From Planctomycetales bacterium 4484_123 (GTDB lineage Bacteria > Planctomycetota > Phycisphaerae > SM23-33), in assembly GCA_002049885.1 (NCBI GenBank), contig MVCS01000032.1:1-10697 (forward strand): a DNA stretch of 10,697 nt, read 5' to 3'. Of this stretch, positions 1-5,978 are shown piece by piece; within the stretch, counting starts at the first letter, position 1, and each line of letters opens with the position of its first letter. A program made the translations under genes and the position numbers. The notes beneath the pieces are model-generated. The model saw nothing but the letters and a program-made list of their open reading frames with translations, had not been told where the DNA came from and searched no databases.

Positions 1-297
1 CTCGCTCCGCGGCGGGCCCAGCCCGGCCCGCAGACACAGGCTGGGTATCACCCCGCCGAAACTCAACGGCCGGGGCTGGCCCCGGCCGGAGGCCTGCCGG
101 TCGGGCATGCTGCCGCCTCCTGACTGGACACTGCTTCCTGAGCCGGCCCGCCTGCGCCGCCCGCATGCCGGCCGGGACGGACCGACCCGCCCGTACCGTA
201 GCCTGCTGGATGGGCAGGTCAAGCCGCCCCTTGGGGCCCGCTCACGCGGGGGACATGTTTGCCGGTGGTGGAATTTCGCCCCGCAAATGGCGGTCCG
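1..297. other. Upstream stretch without a supported gene
   Basis: No reading frame here has a recognisable protein family, a Shine-Dalgarno sequence, or a continuation into a known domain. The short open frames translate to Pro/Arg-rich low-complexity sequence typical of GC-rich noncoding DNA. The stretch holds several GC-rich inverted repeats, the strongest at 67-88 and a smaller 5-bp stem at 237-250 (CCCGC, loop TCAC, GCGGG). It is probably the 3' flank of an upstream gene plus the promoter region of the gene starting at 441. Confidence 0.5.
67..88. repeat. Perfect 10-bp GC-rich inverted repeat, possible hairpin
   Basis: Positions 67-76 (CGGCCGGGGC) are the exact reverse complement of 79-88 (GCCCCGGCCG), with only TG between them. 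As RNA this would fold into a very stable hairpin with a tetraloop formed by opening the innermost pair. No T-tract follows on the plus strand, so a classical intrinsic terminator is not supported. It could mark the 3' end of a gene lying outside the window. Confidence 0.45.
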
Positions 298-306
298 TGT
301 TACAAT
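298..306 (+). promoter_or_regulatory. Candidate extended -10 promoter element
   Basis: The sequence TGTTACAAT contains the extended -10 dinucleotide TG, one base, then TACAAT (5 of 6 matches to TATAAT). It sits in a short AT-rich island within very GC-rich DNA. No good -35 box is seen 16-18 bases upstream, which is tolerated by extended -10 promoters. A start site near 313 would give a leader of about 130 bases before the ATG at 441. Confidence 0.4.
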
Positions 307-426
307 ATTCGGGTGATGGAGGTGTTGCGCAGGCGGGGAGGGGCAGGATGCGGCTCGGCCCTCCGTGCCGCGCGTGCCTTCGCAGAGCTCGTCCCGTGGG
401 CTGGTTCGGCAGGCGGTTCGCCATGC

Positions 427-435
427 GGGAGGAGG
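427..435 (+). promoter_or_regulatory. Shine-Dalgarno sequence that decides the start at 441
   Basis: GGGAGGAGG lies 5 bases before the ATG at 441. This favours 441 over the in-frame ATG at 423, which overlaps the purine run, and over the far-upstream ATG at 165. It places the LEPR-like motif about 17-28 residues from the N-terminus, its usual location in such proteins. Confidence 0.7.
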
Positions 436-440
436 CAGTC

Positions 441-2144
441 ATGAGGCTCAGTCACTGGCAGGACGGTGCATCCCGGACGGGCTGTGTCTTCGAGGCCCTG
501 GAGGACAGACTGCTTCTGGACGGCACCCCTCCGATTTTCGCCTCGCCGCTGGAGGACTACTATACGCTGCCCGACGGTGCCTTGACGCTCGGCATCGACG
601 GTTTCGATGCCGACGGCGACGACCTGACCATCACCGTCCAGACCGCAGACCCTGCCCTGAAGGCCTTCGTGCCGAGCAACAACCGCTACGCCAAGCTGCA
701 TTTCGTCAGCAGCGACGGGACGGTTGACATCGGTGACATCGTGGTCCAGCTCTTCGACGGGCGGGCGCCGGAGGCGACGGGTCGCTTCGTGACCCTGGCC
801 CAGAACGAGGTCCTCCCGGACGGCACGCTGGACCCGGCCGGCACGCCCTTCTATACCGACGTGGTCGTGCACCGGGTGATTCCCGGATTCATGATCCAGA
901 CCGGCGACGCGGCCAACGGCGACGGCACCGGCGGCAGCCCGCTGGGGGCGTTCCCCGACGTCTTCGACCCGGACCTGAACTTCGCCCAGCCTGGCGTGGT
1001 GGCCATGGCCAACTCCGGCCCGGACACCAACGACTGCCAGTTCTTCATCACCGCTGCGCCCACCCGGTGGCTGGACCAGAAGCACGTCATCTTCGGCCAG
1101 ATGATCTCCGGGCAGGGCGTCTATGACGCCATCATCAACCTGCCCACCGACGACAACGACCGGCCCGTCGACCCGCCGCTGCTGCAGTATGTGGAGATCC
1201 TCGACGACAGCCCGCAGGACGCGACGGTCAGCTTCACCGCCGACGAGGGCTTCGCTGGCGAGGTCCAGGTGACCATCACCCTCGACGACGGCCACGGCAA
1301 CCAGACCACGCACGACATGGTGGTGTTGGTCCTCGGCGACCGGCCGGAGATCCAGGACCCCGGCGACGTGTACATGACCTCGGCCAGCCAGACGCTGACG
1401 GTGCTGGCCACCGACGACGGCGGGCTGCCCATCGAGACCAGCGCCAGCAGTTCCTACGCCGATGCGGCCGTCACCTGGGACCCGAACACCTTTGAGGTGC
1501 AGATCACGGTCCCGCAGGACTACTCGGGCCTGTTCACGGTGACGCTGGAGGCGGTGGAGGCCGGCCAGGAAGGTCTGACCGCCGCCACTCGGACGTTCTA
1601 CGTCGTCAGCCAGGGTCTGGACGATCCGCCCGTGGTGGCGCGACTTCCCTTCACCGCTGGCGGCATGATGCTGGGGACGGACGTGTCGGGGGGACGGTTG
1701 TACCTGGCCGCCGGGGCCGCCGGACTGGAGGTTTACGATCTGACGGTGAATCCGCCCGCGCTGTTGGGCACGTACGCCACGCCCGAGCCGGCGCGGGCCG
1801 TCGAGGTCATCGGCGACGTGGCCTTCGTGGCCGCCACTCGCGGCGGGCTGCTGGCGCTGAACGTCGCCGACCCCGCCGACATTCAGCTCATCAGCTCCCT
1901 GCCGTTGGGCGGCATCGCCGTGAGCCTGGCCGTACAGGGCACCACGGCGCTGGTGCCGCTGTACAACGGGGGGGTGGCCTCGGTGGATATCACCGACCCG
2001 GGCAACATGGTCCTCAGGCATACCCTGACCAGGATTGCCAAGGGGCTGAAGTTCGCCGGGGCGGTGGCCGTGGCCCTGAAGGGCAACTACGCCTACATCA
2101 GGGCGGGTTCTCGTTCGTGGACGTCTCCAATCCGCGGGCCATGA
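441..2144 (+). CDS. Cyclophilin-type peptidyl-prolyl isomerase with LEPR-like motif and LVIVD repeats (N-terminal part, frameshifted)
   Basis: This 567-residue frame begins with a short leader and FEALEDRLLLDG (residues 17-28), resembling the LEPRxLL motif of large planctomycete proteins. A cadherin-like segment follows (about 35-90). A cyclophilin domain comes next (about 95-255) and should catalyse cis/trans isomerisation of prolyl bonds. Its active-site residues match cyclophilin A: Arg145, Phe150, Met151 and Gln153 in HRVIPGFMIQ, Gln200 and Phe202 in QFFIT, Trp210 and His215 in RWLDQKHVIFG. Then come one or two beta-sandwich segments (about 255-390) and LVIVD-like repeats (about 395-567) that suggest a beta-propeller. 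The start at 441 has a strong SD. No classical hydrophobic signal peptide is visible, so surface or periplasmic location is inferred from the motif and the extracellular-type domains. The frame breaks inside a repeat near 2106 and the protein resumes in another frame; the last ten or so residues are out-of-frame. The fold assignment is secure for the isomerase and less so for the rest. Confidence 0.85.
   Translation: MRLSHWQDGASRTGCVFEALEDRLLLDGTPPIFASPLEDYYTLPDGALTLGIDGFDADGDDLTITVQTADPALKAFVPSNNRYAKLHFVSSDGTVDIGDIVVQLFDGRAPEATGRFVTLAQNEVLPDGTLDPAGTPFYTDVVVHRVIPGFMIQTGDAANGDGTGGSPLGAFPDVFDPDLNFAQPGVVAMANSGPDTNDCQFFITAAPTRWLDQKHVIFGQMISGQGVYDAIINLPTDDNDRPVDPPLLQYVEILDDSPQDATVSFTADEGFAGEVQVTITLDDGHGNQTTHDMVVLVLGDRPEIQDPGDVYMTSASQTLTVLATDDGGLPIETSASSSYADAAVTWDPNTFEVQITVPQDYSGLFTVTLEAVEAGQEGLTAATRTFYVVSQGLDDPPVVARLPFTAGGMMLGTDVSGGRLYLAAGAAGLEVYDLTVNPPALLGTYATPEPARAVEVIGDVAFVAATRGGLLALNVADPADIQLISSLPLGGIAVSLAVQGTTALVPLYNGGVASVDITDPGNMVLRHTLTRIAKGLKFAGAVAVALKGNYAYIRAGSRSWTSPIRGP
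2097..2110 (+). other. Frameshift junction within one gene
   Basis: The first frame reads GNYAYIRAG and then runs into a short meaningless tail. From 2108 the frame one base back reads FSFVDVSNPRAM, the expected end of an LVIVD repeat. Adding one G to the GGG at 2105-2107 gives GNYAYIRAGFSFVDVSNPRAM without a break and a single protein of about 971 residues. No X XXY YYZ slippery heptamer is present, so an indel mutation or a sequencing/assembly error in the G-rich run is more likely than programmed frameshifting. Confidence 0.8.
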
Positions 2145-3355
2145 ATCTGGAGTATTCCTTTCAGGCGCCCTCGGCCGGTGCGGCAGGCGGCTTGGCCGAG
2201 CCCCTGCTGGTCCTGCCCGTCACTAACGACGGCGTGGTGATCATGGACGTCACCAGCTATCTGCATCGCACGATCATCCACGGCAAGGGGACCTTCCGCG
2301 ACGAGAAGGGCGTGCTGGTCACGGTGACGGCCAAGAACGCCAAAGTGGAAGTGCATACCGACGCCCCCGGCGGCGGGCGCATCCAGCGGCTCGTCGTCCG
2401 TGGACGGGCTGCCAACGCCTCCGTGACCGTCACCACCCACGGCGGACACACCCGCGCGGAGTACATCGGCATCACCGGCCAGCTGGGCTCCTTCAATGCC
2501 AGGACCACCGACCTGCTGGGTGACATGGACATCGCCCGCGGCCTGACCAAGCTGCACCTGGGTAACGTTTCCGGCGAACACGTCATCGACATCGGCACGC
2601 CGCTGAAGCCAAAGGCGGCCGTCTCCATCACCCTTGGCCGAGTCGCGGACCTGAGCATCCGGACGGACACGCCCATCAGGTCCCTCAAGGTCGTTGACTG
2701 GCGCGACACCGGCGGCCTTGGCGACCGGCTTGAGGCGCCGTGGGTGGGCAAGCTCTTCGCCACGGGCGTCAAGAAGGGCCTGCCCGGTCACTTCCAGGCC
2801 GACCTGCTCCTGGCCGGCACCGGCAACAAGAAACCGGCCCTCGGCAGCGCCCGCATCGCCGGGGACATGACCGGGGCGCAGTGGGCCATCACCGGCAGGA
2901 CGGGCAAGATAACCGTCCTCGGCAAGGTGGCCGACAGCACCGTTCGCGCCACCGGTTCCATCGCCGGCCTGGCCCTGGGTGCCGCCGAGAGCTCCGACTT
3001 CCTCGCCGGCGTGGCTGAGGGCGTGGCCCGGCATGCGGCCTCCGCCGAGGACTTCGTCAACGCCGCCTCCATCAAGAACGTCAAGATCACGGGCCTGAAA
3101 AACGCCCCGGGCATCACCCGGTTCTTCGCCGACACCAACTTCTCCGCCGCCTCCATCGGCGCCGTGTCCCTGCTGAACGCCGATTTCGACAACGGCAACG
3201 TGACCTTCGGGTTGTTCGCACGCTCGACCGGCACCGGGCGGGAGATAAAGTCCGTGAGGTACCTGGACACGATCACTGGCGAGAGGTGGCAGTACCCGCC
3301 GCGAAAGGGCGATGTCTTCGTCGCGCCGGGCGACCTGGTCATAGAGATTATCTAA
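2108..3355 (+). CDS. C-terminal part of the LEPR-motif cyclophilin protein (beta-repeat region, after the frameshift)
   Basis: This open frame of about 415 codons continues the gene that starts at 441. It opens with the rest of an LVIVD repeat (FSFVDVSNPRAM). After a linker it becomes a long array of short beta-strand units rich in Gly, Thr, Val and Ile, for example SITLGRVADLSIRTDTPIRS, WAITGRTGKITVLGKVADST and AASIKNVKITGLKNAPGI. This resembles a solenoid or beta-helix as found near the C-termini of large planctomycete surface proteins; the exact family is not recognised. The nominal GTG at 2117 has no convincing ribosome binding site, which argues against an independent gene. The protein ends with KGDVFVAPGDLVIEII, with no sortase motif and no hydrophobic C-terminal anchor. 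Codon use is as GC-rich as upstream, so any frameshift is recent or artefactual. Confidence 0.7.
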   Translation, partial: FSFVDVSNPRAMNLEYSFQAPSAGAAGGLAEPLLVLPVTNDGVVIMDVTSYLHRTIIHGKGTFRDEKGVLVTVTAKNAKVEVHTDAPGGGRIQRLVVRGRAANASVTVTTHGGHTRAEYIGITGQLGSFNARTTDLLGDMDIARGLTKLHLGNVSGEHVIDIGTPLKPKAAVSITLGRVADLSIRTDTPIRSLKVVDWRDTGGLGDRLEAPWVGKLFATGVKKGLPGHFQADLLLAGTGNKKPALGSARIAGDMTGAQWAITGRTGKITVLGKVADSTVRATGSIAGLALGAAESSDFLAGVAEGVARHAASAEDFVNAASIKNVKITGLKNAPGITRFFADTNFSAASIGAVSLLNADFDNGNVTFGLFARSTGTGREIKSVRYLDTITGERWQYPPRKGDVFVAPGDLVIEII

Positions 3356-3383
3356 GCTCAGCTGGCGGGTCTGATGCGGATGT

Positions 3384-3403
3384 TCGCCGCGGCGGTGCGG
3401 CGA
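3384..3403. terminator. Weak hairpin between convergent genes
   Basis: TCGCCGC (3384-3390) pairs with GCGGCGA (3397-3403) around the loop GGCGGT, giving a 7-bp stem in the 73 bases between the two convergent stop codons. No T-run follows on either strand. The position suits bidirectional termination, but the sequence alone is weak evidence, as such stems occur by chance in GC-rich DNA. Confidence 0.25.
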
Positions 3404-3428
3404 TGATGGTCGGCCGGGATGATGCCGC

Positions 3429-4763
3429 TCAGTCCTGGCGTACGGCGGCCGGTGGCCCGGGACGTGTCGCGAAAAACTCGCAGCGTCCGGCCCTGGCCCG
3501 AAACTCCTCTATGTAACGCTCCCGCCAGTTCCGGATGAACTGCCCGGCCTGCGCCCGGTCCACCATGGCCCAGACCGAGCCACCGAACCCGGCGCCGAAA
3601 TAGCTGGCCGCGATGGCGCCGCACTGCCGGGCGCAGCGCTGGAGGAAGTTCGTCTCGGGTATCTGGTTCTGTAGGCCCTTGGCGGCGGCCAGGTGGGAGG
3701 CATCGGCCAACTCGCCGATGGCCGCCAGGTCGCCCCGGGCCAGGGCGTCGGCCACGGCCGGGATTATCTGCTGGTCCTCGCGGAAGAACTGCTCGAAGCG
3801 GCCTGGGAGGTCCTCGTCGGCGTCCTCGGGCAAGGTCCCGGCCCGGATGGCGTCCAGGGCCTCGGCCAGTCCGTCCGGCCCGACGCGCTCGGCGATCTCG
3901 CGGAAGTGCCGGCACTCCGCGCCGGTGGCCCGGTTGTACGCCTCGGTGGCCTTGCGTGCCCGCAGCGAGGCGCGGTTGTACTTCTCCATGGCCTGGCCGG
4001 TCTTGACCGCCTCCACCCCCGACGCGCCGACGACCAACTGCACCTCCTGGGGGAAGGGGATGTCTCGCTCGTGTACCGCCGGCGCGAAGGAGAACTGCGA
4101 GAGCATGCCCGGCTTGCAACACAGCATGGCGGTGTGGTCCTCGCTGCCGCCGAATGTTCCCACGCCCGCCTCGCCCTCCAACGTGCCGAAGGACTGGCCG
4201 TTCTCCACGCAGCCAAGGTACTCCGCCAGTCGCAGGGGCGAGTCGATTTGCCGGCGGTAGGCTGTCGTGTCTTCCAGGCCGTTGACGGCCCAGAGGCATA
4301 GGAAGAGCGCCACCATCAACGCGCTGGAGGAACTCATCCCGGCGGCGATGGGCAGGTCGGAGATGAAGGCCACGTCAGCCCCGCGCAGCCGTACCGACCC
4401 GCCGAAGTTCAACACCACCCGGCGGGCCACCGTAGCTGCGTAGTTGACCCAGTGGCCGGGCCGGTGAGGCGGCGTCTGGCCCAGGGCAAACCGCTGCACG
4501 TCCTTGCCGTCGGCCCCCGCCGATACCCGCAGCATGTCGTCGTCCCGACCGACCGCCACCAGCCTGAAGCCTCGCTCGACGGTCATCAGCAAGCTGCGCC
4601 CGCCGGCGTAGTCGGTGTGCTTGCCCAGGAACTCCACCCGACCGGGCACGTACACCGCCACCGCCCCGGCGCGCGGGTCCAGCCCGAAAACGTCGCGCAG
4701 CACGGCGGCGGCCCGGGCCGTCAGTTCGTCTGCGTCCGAAAGCAACTCGGCCAATGCCGGCAT
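3429..4763 (-). CDS. Galactokinase-family GHMP sugar kinase, substrate uncertain
   Basis: The 444-residue protein should phosphorylate the anomeric hydroxyl of a sugar with ATP in the cytoplasm. All three GHMP/galactokinase motifs are present: PGRVEFLGKHTDYAGG (40-55), the phosphate-binding loop DLPIAAGMSSSSAL (136-149), and GAGFGG (390-395) near the C-terminus. Arg42 and Asp209 (in GGSEDHTAM) occupy the positions of the catalytic Arg and Asp of galactokinase. The usual GEHTDY is GKHTDY here, so the Glu that contacts the sugar's O6 is replaced by Lys48, and the usual MDQ around the catalytic Asp is SEDH. This points to a sugar other than galactose or to altered binding. At 444 residues it is longer than bacterial GalK (about 380-390) and far longer than HddA-type heptose kinases. 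Its ATG shares its A with the TGA of the upstream nucleotidyltransferase (TGATG), so the two are translationally coupled. I assign no gene symbol because the substrate is unproven. Confidence 0.9.
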   Translation of the reverse strand: MPALAELLSDADELTARAAAVLRDVFGLDPRAGAVAVYVPGRVEFLGKHTDYAGGRSLLMTVERGFRLVAVGRDDDMLRVSAGADGKDVQRFALGQTPPHRPGHWVNYAATVARRVVLNFGGSVRLRGADVAFISDLPIAAGMSSSSALMVALFLCLWAVNGLEDTTAYRRQIDSPLRLAEYLGCVENGQSFGTLEGEAGVGTFGGSEDHTAMLCCKPGMLSQFSFAPAVHERDIPFPQEVQLVVGASGVEAVKTGQAMEKYNRASLRARKATEAYNRATGAECRHFREIAERVGPDGLAEALDAIRAGTLPEDADEDLPGRFEQFFREDQQIIPAVADALARGDLAAIGELADASHLAAAKGLQNQIPETNFLQRCARQCGAIAASYFGAGFGGSVWAMVDRAQAGQFIRNWRERYIEEFRARAGRCEFFATRPGPPAAVRQD

Positions 4764-5623
4764 CAGCTCAGCTCCAGTTCGTCAGGTGCCCAAAACCGGA
4801 CCTCATGACCGGCCAGCAGCTTCCGTACCGGGCCGATGTCCGCCCGGCCCGTCAAGTCCAACACGCCCTCCCGGCAGGGCACGGCTTGATAGGTCAGGCC
4901 CATCTGATCGATGCTGTACTGGACCGCCGTGGGCAGCTCGTACTCCCGGCGCTGCGGGTGCATCTCGATGGACCTGCATGCGGTGAAGATCTCGGGCGTG
5001 AACAAGAAACAATTCATGGATACGCGCAGCTTGCCGTCGCGGGCGTAGGCGTCGGGATTGCTCGGCTTCTCGATGATGCGGCGGAGATGGCCCGACTCGT
5101 CGATGTCCATCACCGCGAACCGTCGAATGCGCTCCTCGGGTATGTTGCTCTTGGCGATCAGGGCGTCGCGGTCGAAGGCGATCGTCGCCGGTGCCGCGGC
5201 CGATGCCAGGGCGGTGACCACCGCGGGCGGATAAAAATTGTCAGAGTTGAATACCAAGAAGGGTTCGTCGCCCGCCCATTCCTGTGCCGCCACCACCGCA
5301 TCGGCGGTGCCCAGCGGTTCCTGCTGCACGGCAAAGTCGATGCGGCCCCGATCCAGGCGCTGTCCGACCGCTTGGTAATATCGACGGATGGCCGAGGCGC
5401 CCGGCGGGACGACCAGGCAGAACTCCTCGATGCCGGCGTCCATCAACGCCTGGAGCCCGTGGTCGAGGAACGGCCGGCCTATGGGAATGAGCCCCTTGGC
5501 GCCGGCGTCGGCGAGCCTGGCCGTCTCCTCATCCAGCGCCAGTCCCTCGACTTGTTTCTGCATCCGCGTGCCTAGTCCGCGGGCAAGAATCAGCGCCCTG
5601 TTGGTAGTCAGCTTGGCAGTCAT
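4763..5623 (-). CDS. Sugar-phosphate nucleotidyltransferase
   Basis: This 286-residue protein is of the NTP-transferase (RmlA/GlmU-like, GT-A fold) type and should join a sugar 1-phosphate to an NTP, giving an NDP-sugar and pyrophosphate. Visible motifs are the nucleotide-binding loop LARGLGTRM (13-21, a variant of AGGxGTRL), AKGLIPIG (42-49) with the conserved Lys43, QQEPLGTADAV (100-110), the metal-site Asp128 in FNSDNFYP, and EKP (185-187). The C-terminal YELPTAVQ and DLTGRADIG resemble the family's usual ending; there is no left-handed beta-helix acyltransferase domain. I chose the ATG at 5623 because the longer frame to 5713 adds only low-complexity residues and would run through the promoter. 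The coupled kinase downstream implies that the two act in series: sugar to sugar 1-phosphate to NDP-sugar. The sugar and the nucleotide cannot be told from sequence. Confidence 0.85.
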   Translation of the reverse strand: MTAKLTTNRALILARGLGTRMQKQVEGLALDEETARLADAGAKGLIPIGRPFLDHGLQALMDAGIEEFCLVVPPGASAIRRYYQAVGQRLDRGRIDFAVQQEPLGTADAVVAAQEWAGDEPFLVFNSDNFYPPAVVTALASAAAPATIAFDRDALIAKSNIPEERIRRFAVMDIDESGHLRRIIEKPSNPDAYARDGKLRVSMNCFLFTPEIFTACRSIEMHPQRREYELPTAVQYSIDQMGLTYQAVPCREGVLDLTGRADIGPVRKLLAGHEVRFWAPDELELS

Positions 5624-5632
5624 GGTTGGCAG

Positions 5633-5661
5633 AATGTAACGGCCGGGAGGGTGATTTTCCA
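5633..5661 (-). promoter_or_regulatory. Candidate sigma70-type promoter of the nucleotidyltransferase-kinase operon
   Basis: On the minus strand TGGAAA (5661-5656, 4 of 6 to TTGACA) is followed after 17 bases by TACATT (5638-5633, 4 of 6 to TATAAT). Transcription would begin about 5-8 bases downstream, near 5625-5628, leaving only a few bases before the ATG at 5623. No SD sequence is seen before that ATG, so the mRNA may be nearly leaderless. Confidence 0.45.
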
Positions 5662-5739
5662 GGGCCGAATCGGGGCCAGGCGGGCCGGACCGGCGGCGTG
5701 TCCCGCCAGTCAAACTGCTGGCGCAAGCCCCCGCCGGCC

Positions 5740-5770
5740 TGTCCCCAATTCCCTAAAAATGGGGGAGACA
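5740..5770. repeat. Imperfect REP-like inverted repeat
   Basis: TGTCCCC (5740-5746) can pair with GGGGAGACA (5762-5770): TGTC with GACA and CCC with GGG, separated by bulged bases, around an A/T-rich loop. From memory, TGTCCCC/GGGGACA palindromes with an AT-rich centre resemble dispersed REP elements associated with RAYT transposases in several bacterial phyla. Only one copy is visible here, so membership in a repeat family cannot be shown from this window. Confidence 0.3.
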
Positions 5771-5910
5771 AGAAAAAAATGCCCCCCGTCCAACTCCGTC
5801 GAGTCGAGCCAAGGGCCAAGATGTTGGGGCTGCCGGCAAGAAAGGGCCCAATACCCTGGGCCGGGACCTATGGCAACCCTTGGCGCTCAAACATTTTGCG
5901 GTTTTTCCCC

Positions 5911-5939
5911 TTGACGCCTTCCCACTTCGTCCCTACATT
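5911..5939 (+). promoter_or_regulatory. Sigma70-type promoter of the mraZ-led dcw cluster
   Basis: TTGACG (5911-5916, 5 of 6 matches) and TACATT (5934-5939, 4 of 6) are separated by exactly 17 bases, with an AT-rich stretch (ACATTTTGCGGTTTTT) just upstream as a possible UP-type element. The predicted start near 5946 gives a leader of about 33 bases to the mraZ ATG. It is the only clear promoter seen for the cluster up to the window end. Confidence 0.7.
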
Positions 5940-5964
5940 ATCCACGACGTTCCACAAGATACCT

Positions 5965-5969
5965 AAGGA
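5965..5969 (+). promoter_or_regulatory. Shine-Dalgarno sequence of mraZ
   Basis: AAGGA lies 9 bases before the ATG at 5979, supporting that start, which also gives the family's usual N-terminus (GAYRATIDAKNR). Confidence 0.6.
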
Positions 5970-5978
5970 CGACAAGCG

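Larger units (their letters stand above)
5624..5978. other. Divergent intergenic region between the sugar operon and the dcw cluster
   Basis: These 355 bases carry a promoter for the minus-strand operon near 5633-5661 and one for mraZ at 5911-5939. Between them are a REP-like inverted repeat (5740-5770), a 6-bp stem at 5704-5723 (CGCCAG/CTGGCG), and a homopurine/A-run at 5761-5779. No protein-coding frame is convincing: the open frames crossing it have no SD sequence, no known domain and no fit with the promoters. Confidence 0.6.

Noticed and set aside
165..440. Longer N-terminus for the cyclophilin protein starting at ATG 165
   Set aside because: It would run through the -10 element and the SD sequence at 427-435 and adds only Arg/Pro/Gly-rich residues; the LEPR-like motif fits a start at 441.
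300..2021. Open frame of 573 codons on the minus strand opposite the cyclophilin gene
   Set aside because: Its translation is Gly/His/Arg/Val-rich low complexity without any domain, as expected opposite a GC-rich gene with strong third-position bias; the plus strand has clear cyclophilin motifs.
2097..2117. Programmed -1 ribosomal frameshifting
   Set aside because: The shift is in the -1 direction, but no slippery heptamer is present; an indel is simpler.
4754..5575. Open frame of 273 codons on the plus strand opposite the nucleotidyltransferase
   Set aside because: No domain or SD sequence; a shadow of the minus-strand gene.
5624..5713. Longer N-terminus for the nucleotidyltransferase starting at 5713
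   Set aside because: The added 30 residues are low-complexity and the nucleotide-binding loop is already at the expected distance from the ATG at 5623; the promoter match lies within the extension.
5761..5787. G-run/C-run hairpin with A-rich loop (GGGGG to CCCCCC)
   Set aside because: Only about five G-C pairs around a long loop, without a T-run; it overlaps the better REP-like pairing and is probably chance.
5750..5978. MraZ operator boxes (tandem TGGGN repeats) upstream of mraZ
   Set aside because: TGGG occurs at scattered positions without regular spacing on the plus strand, so no operator can be claimed.
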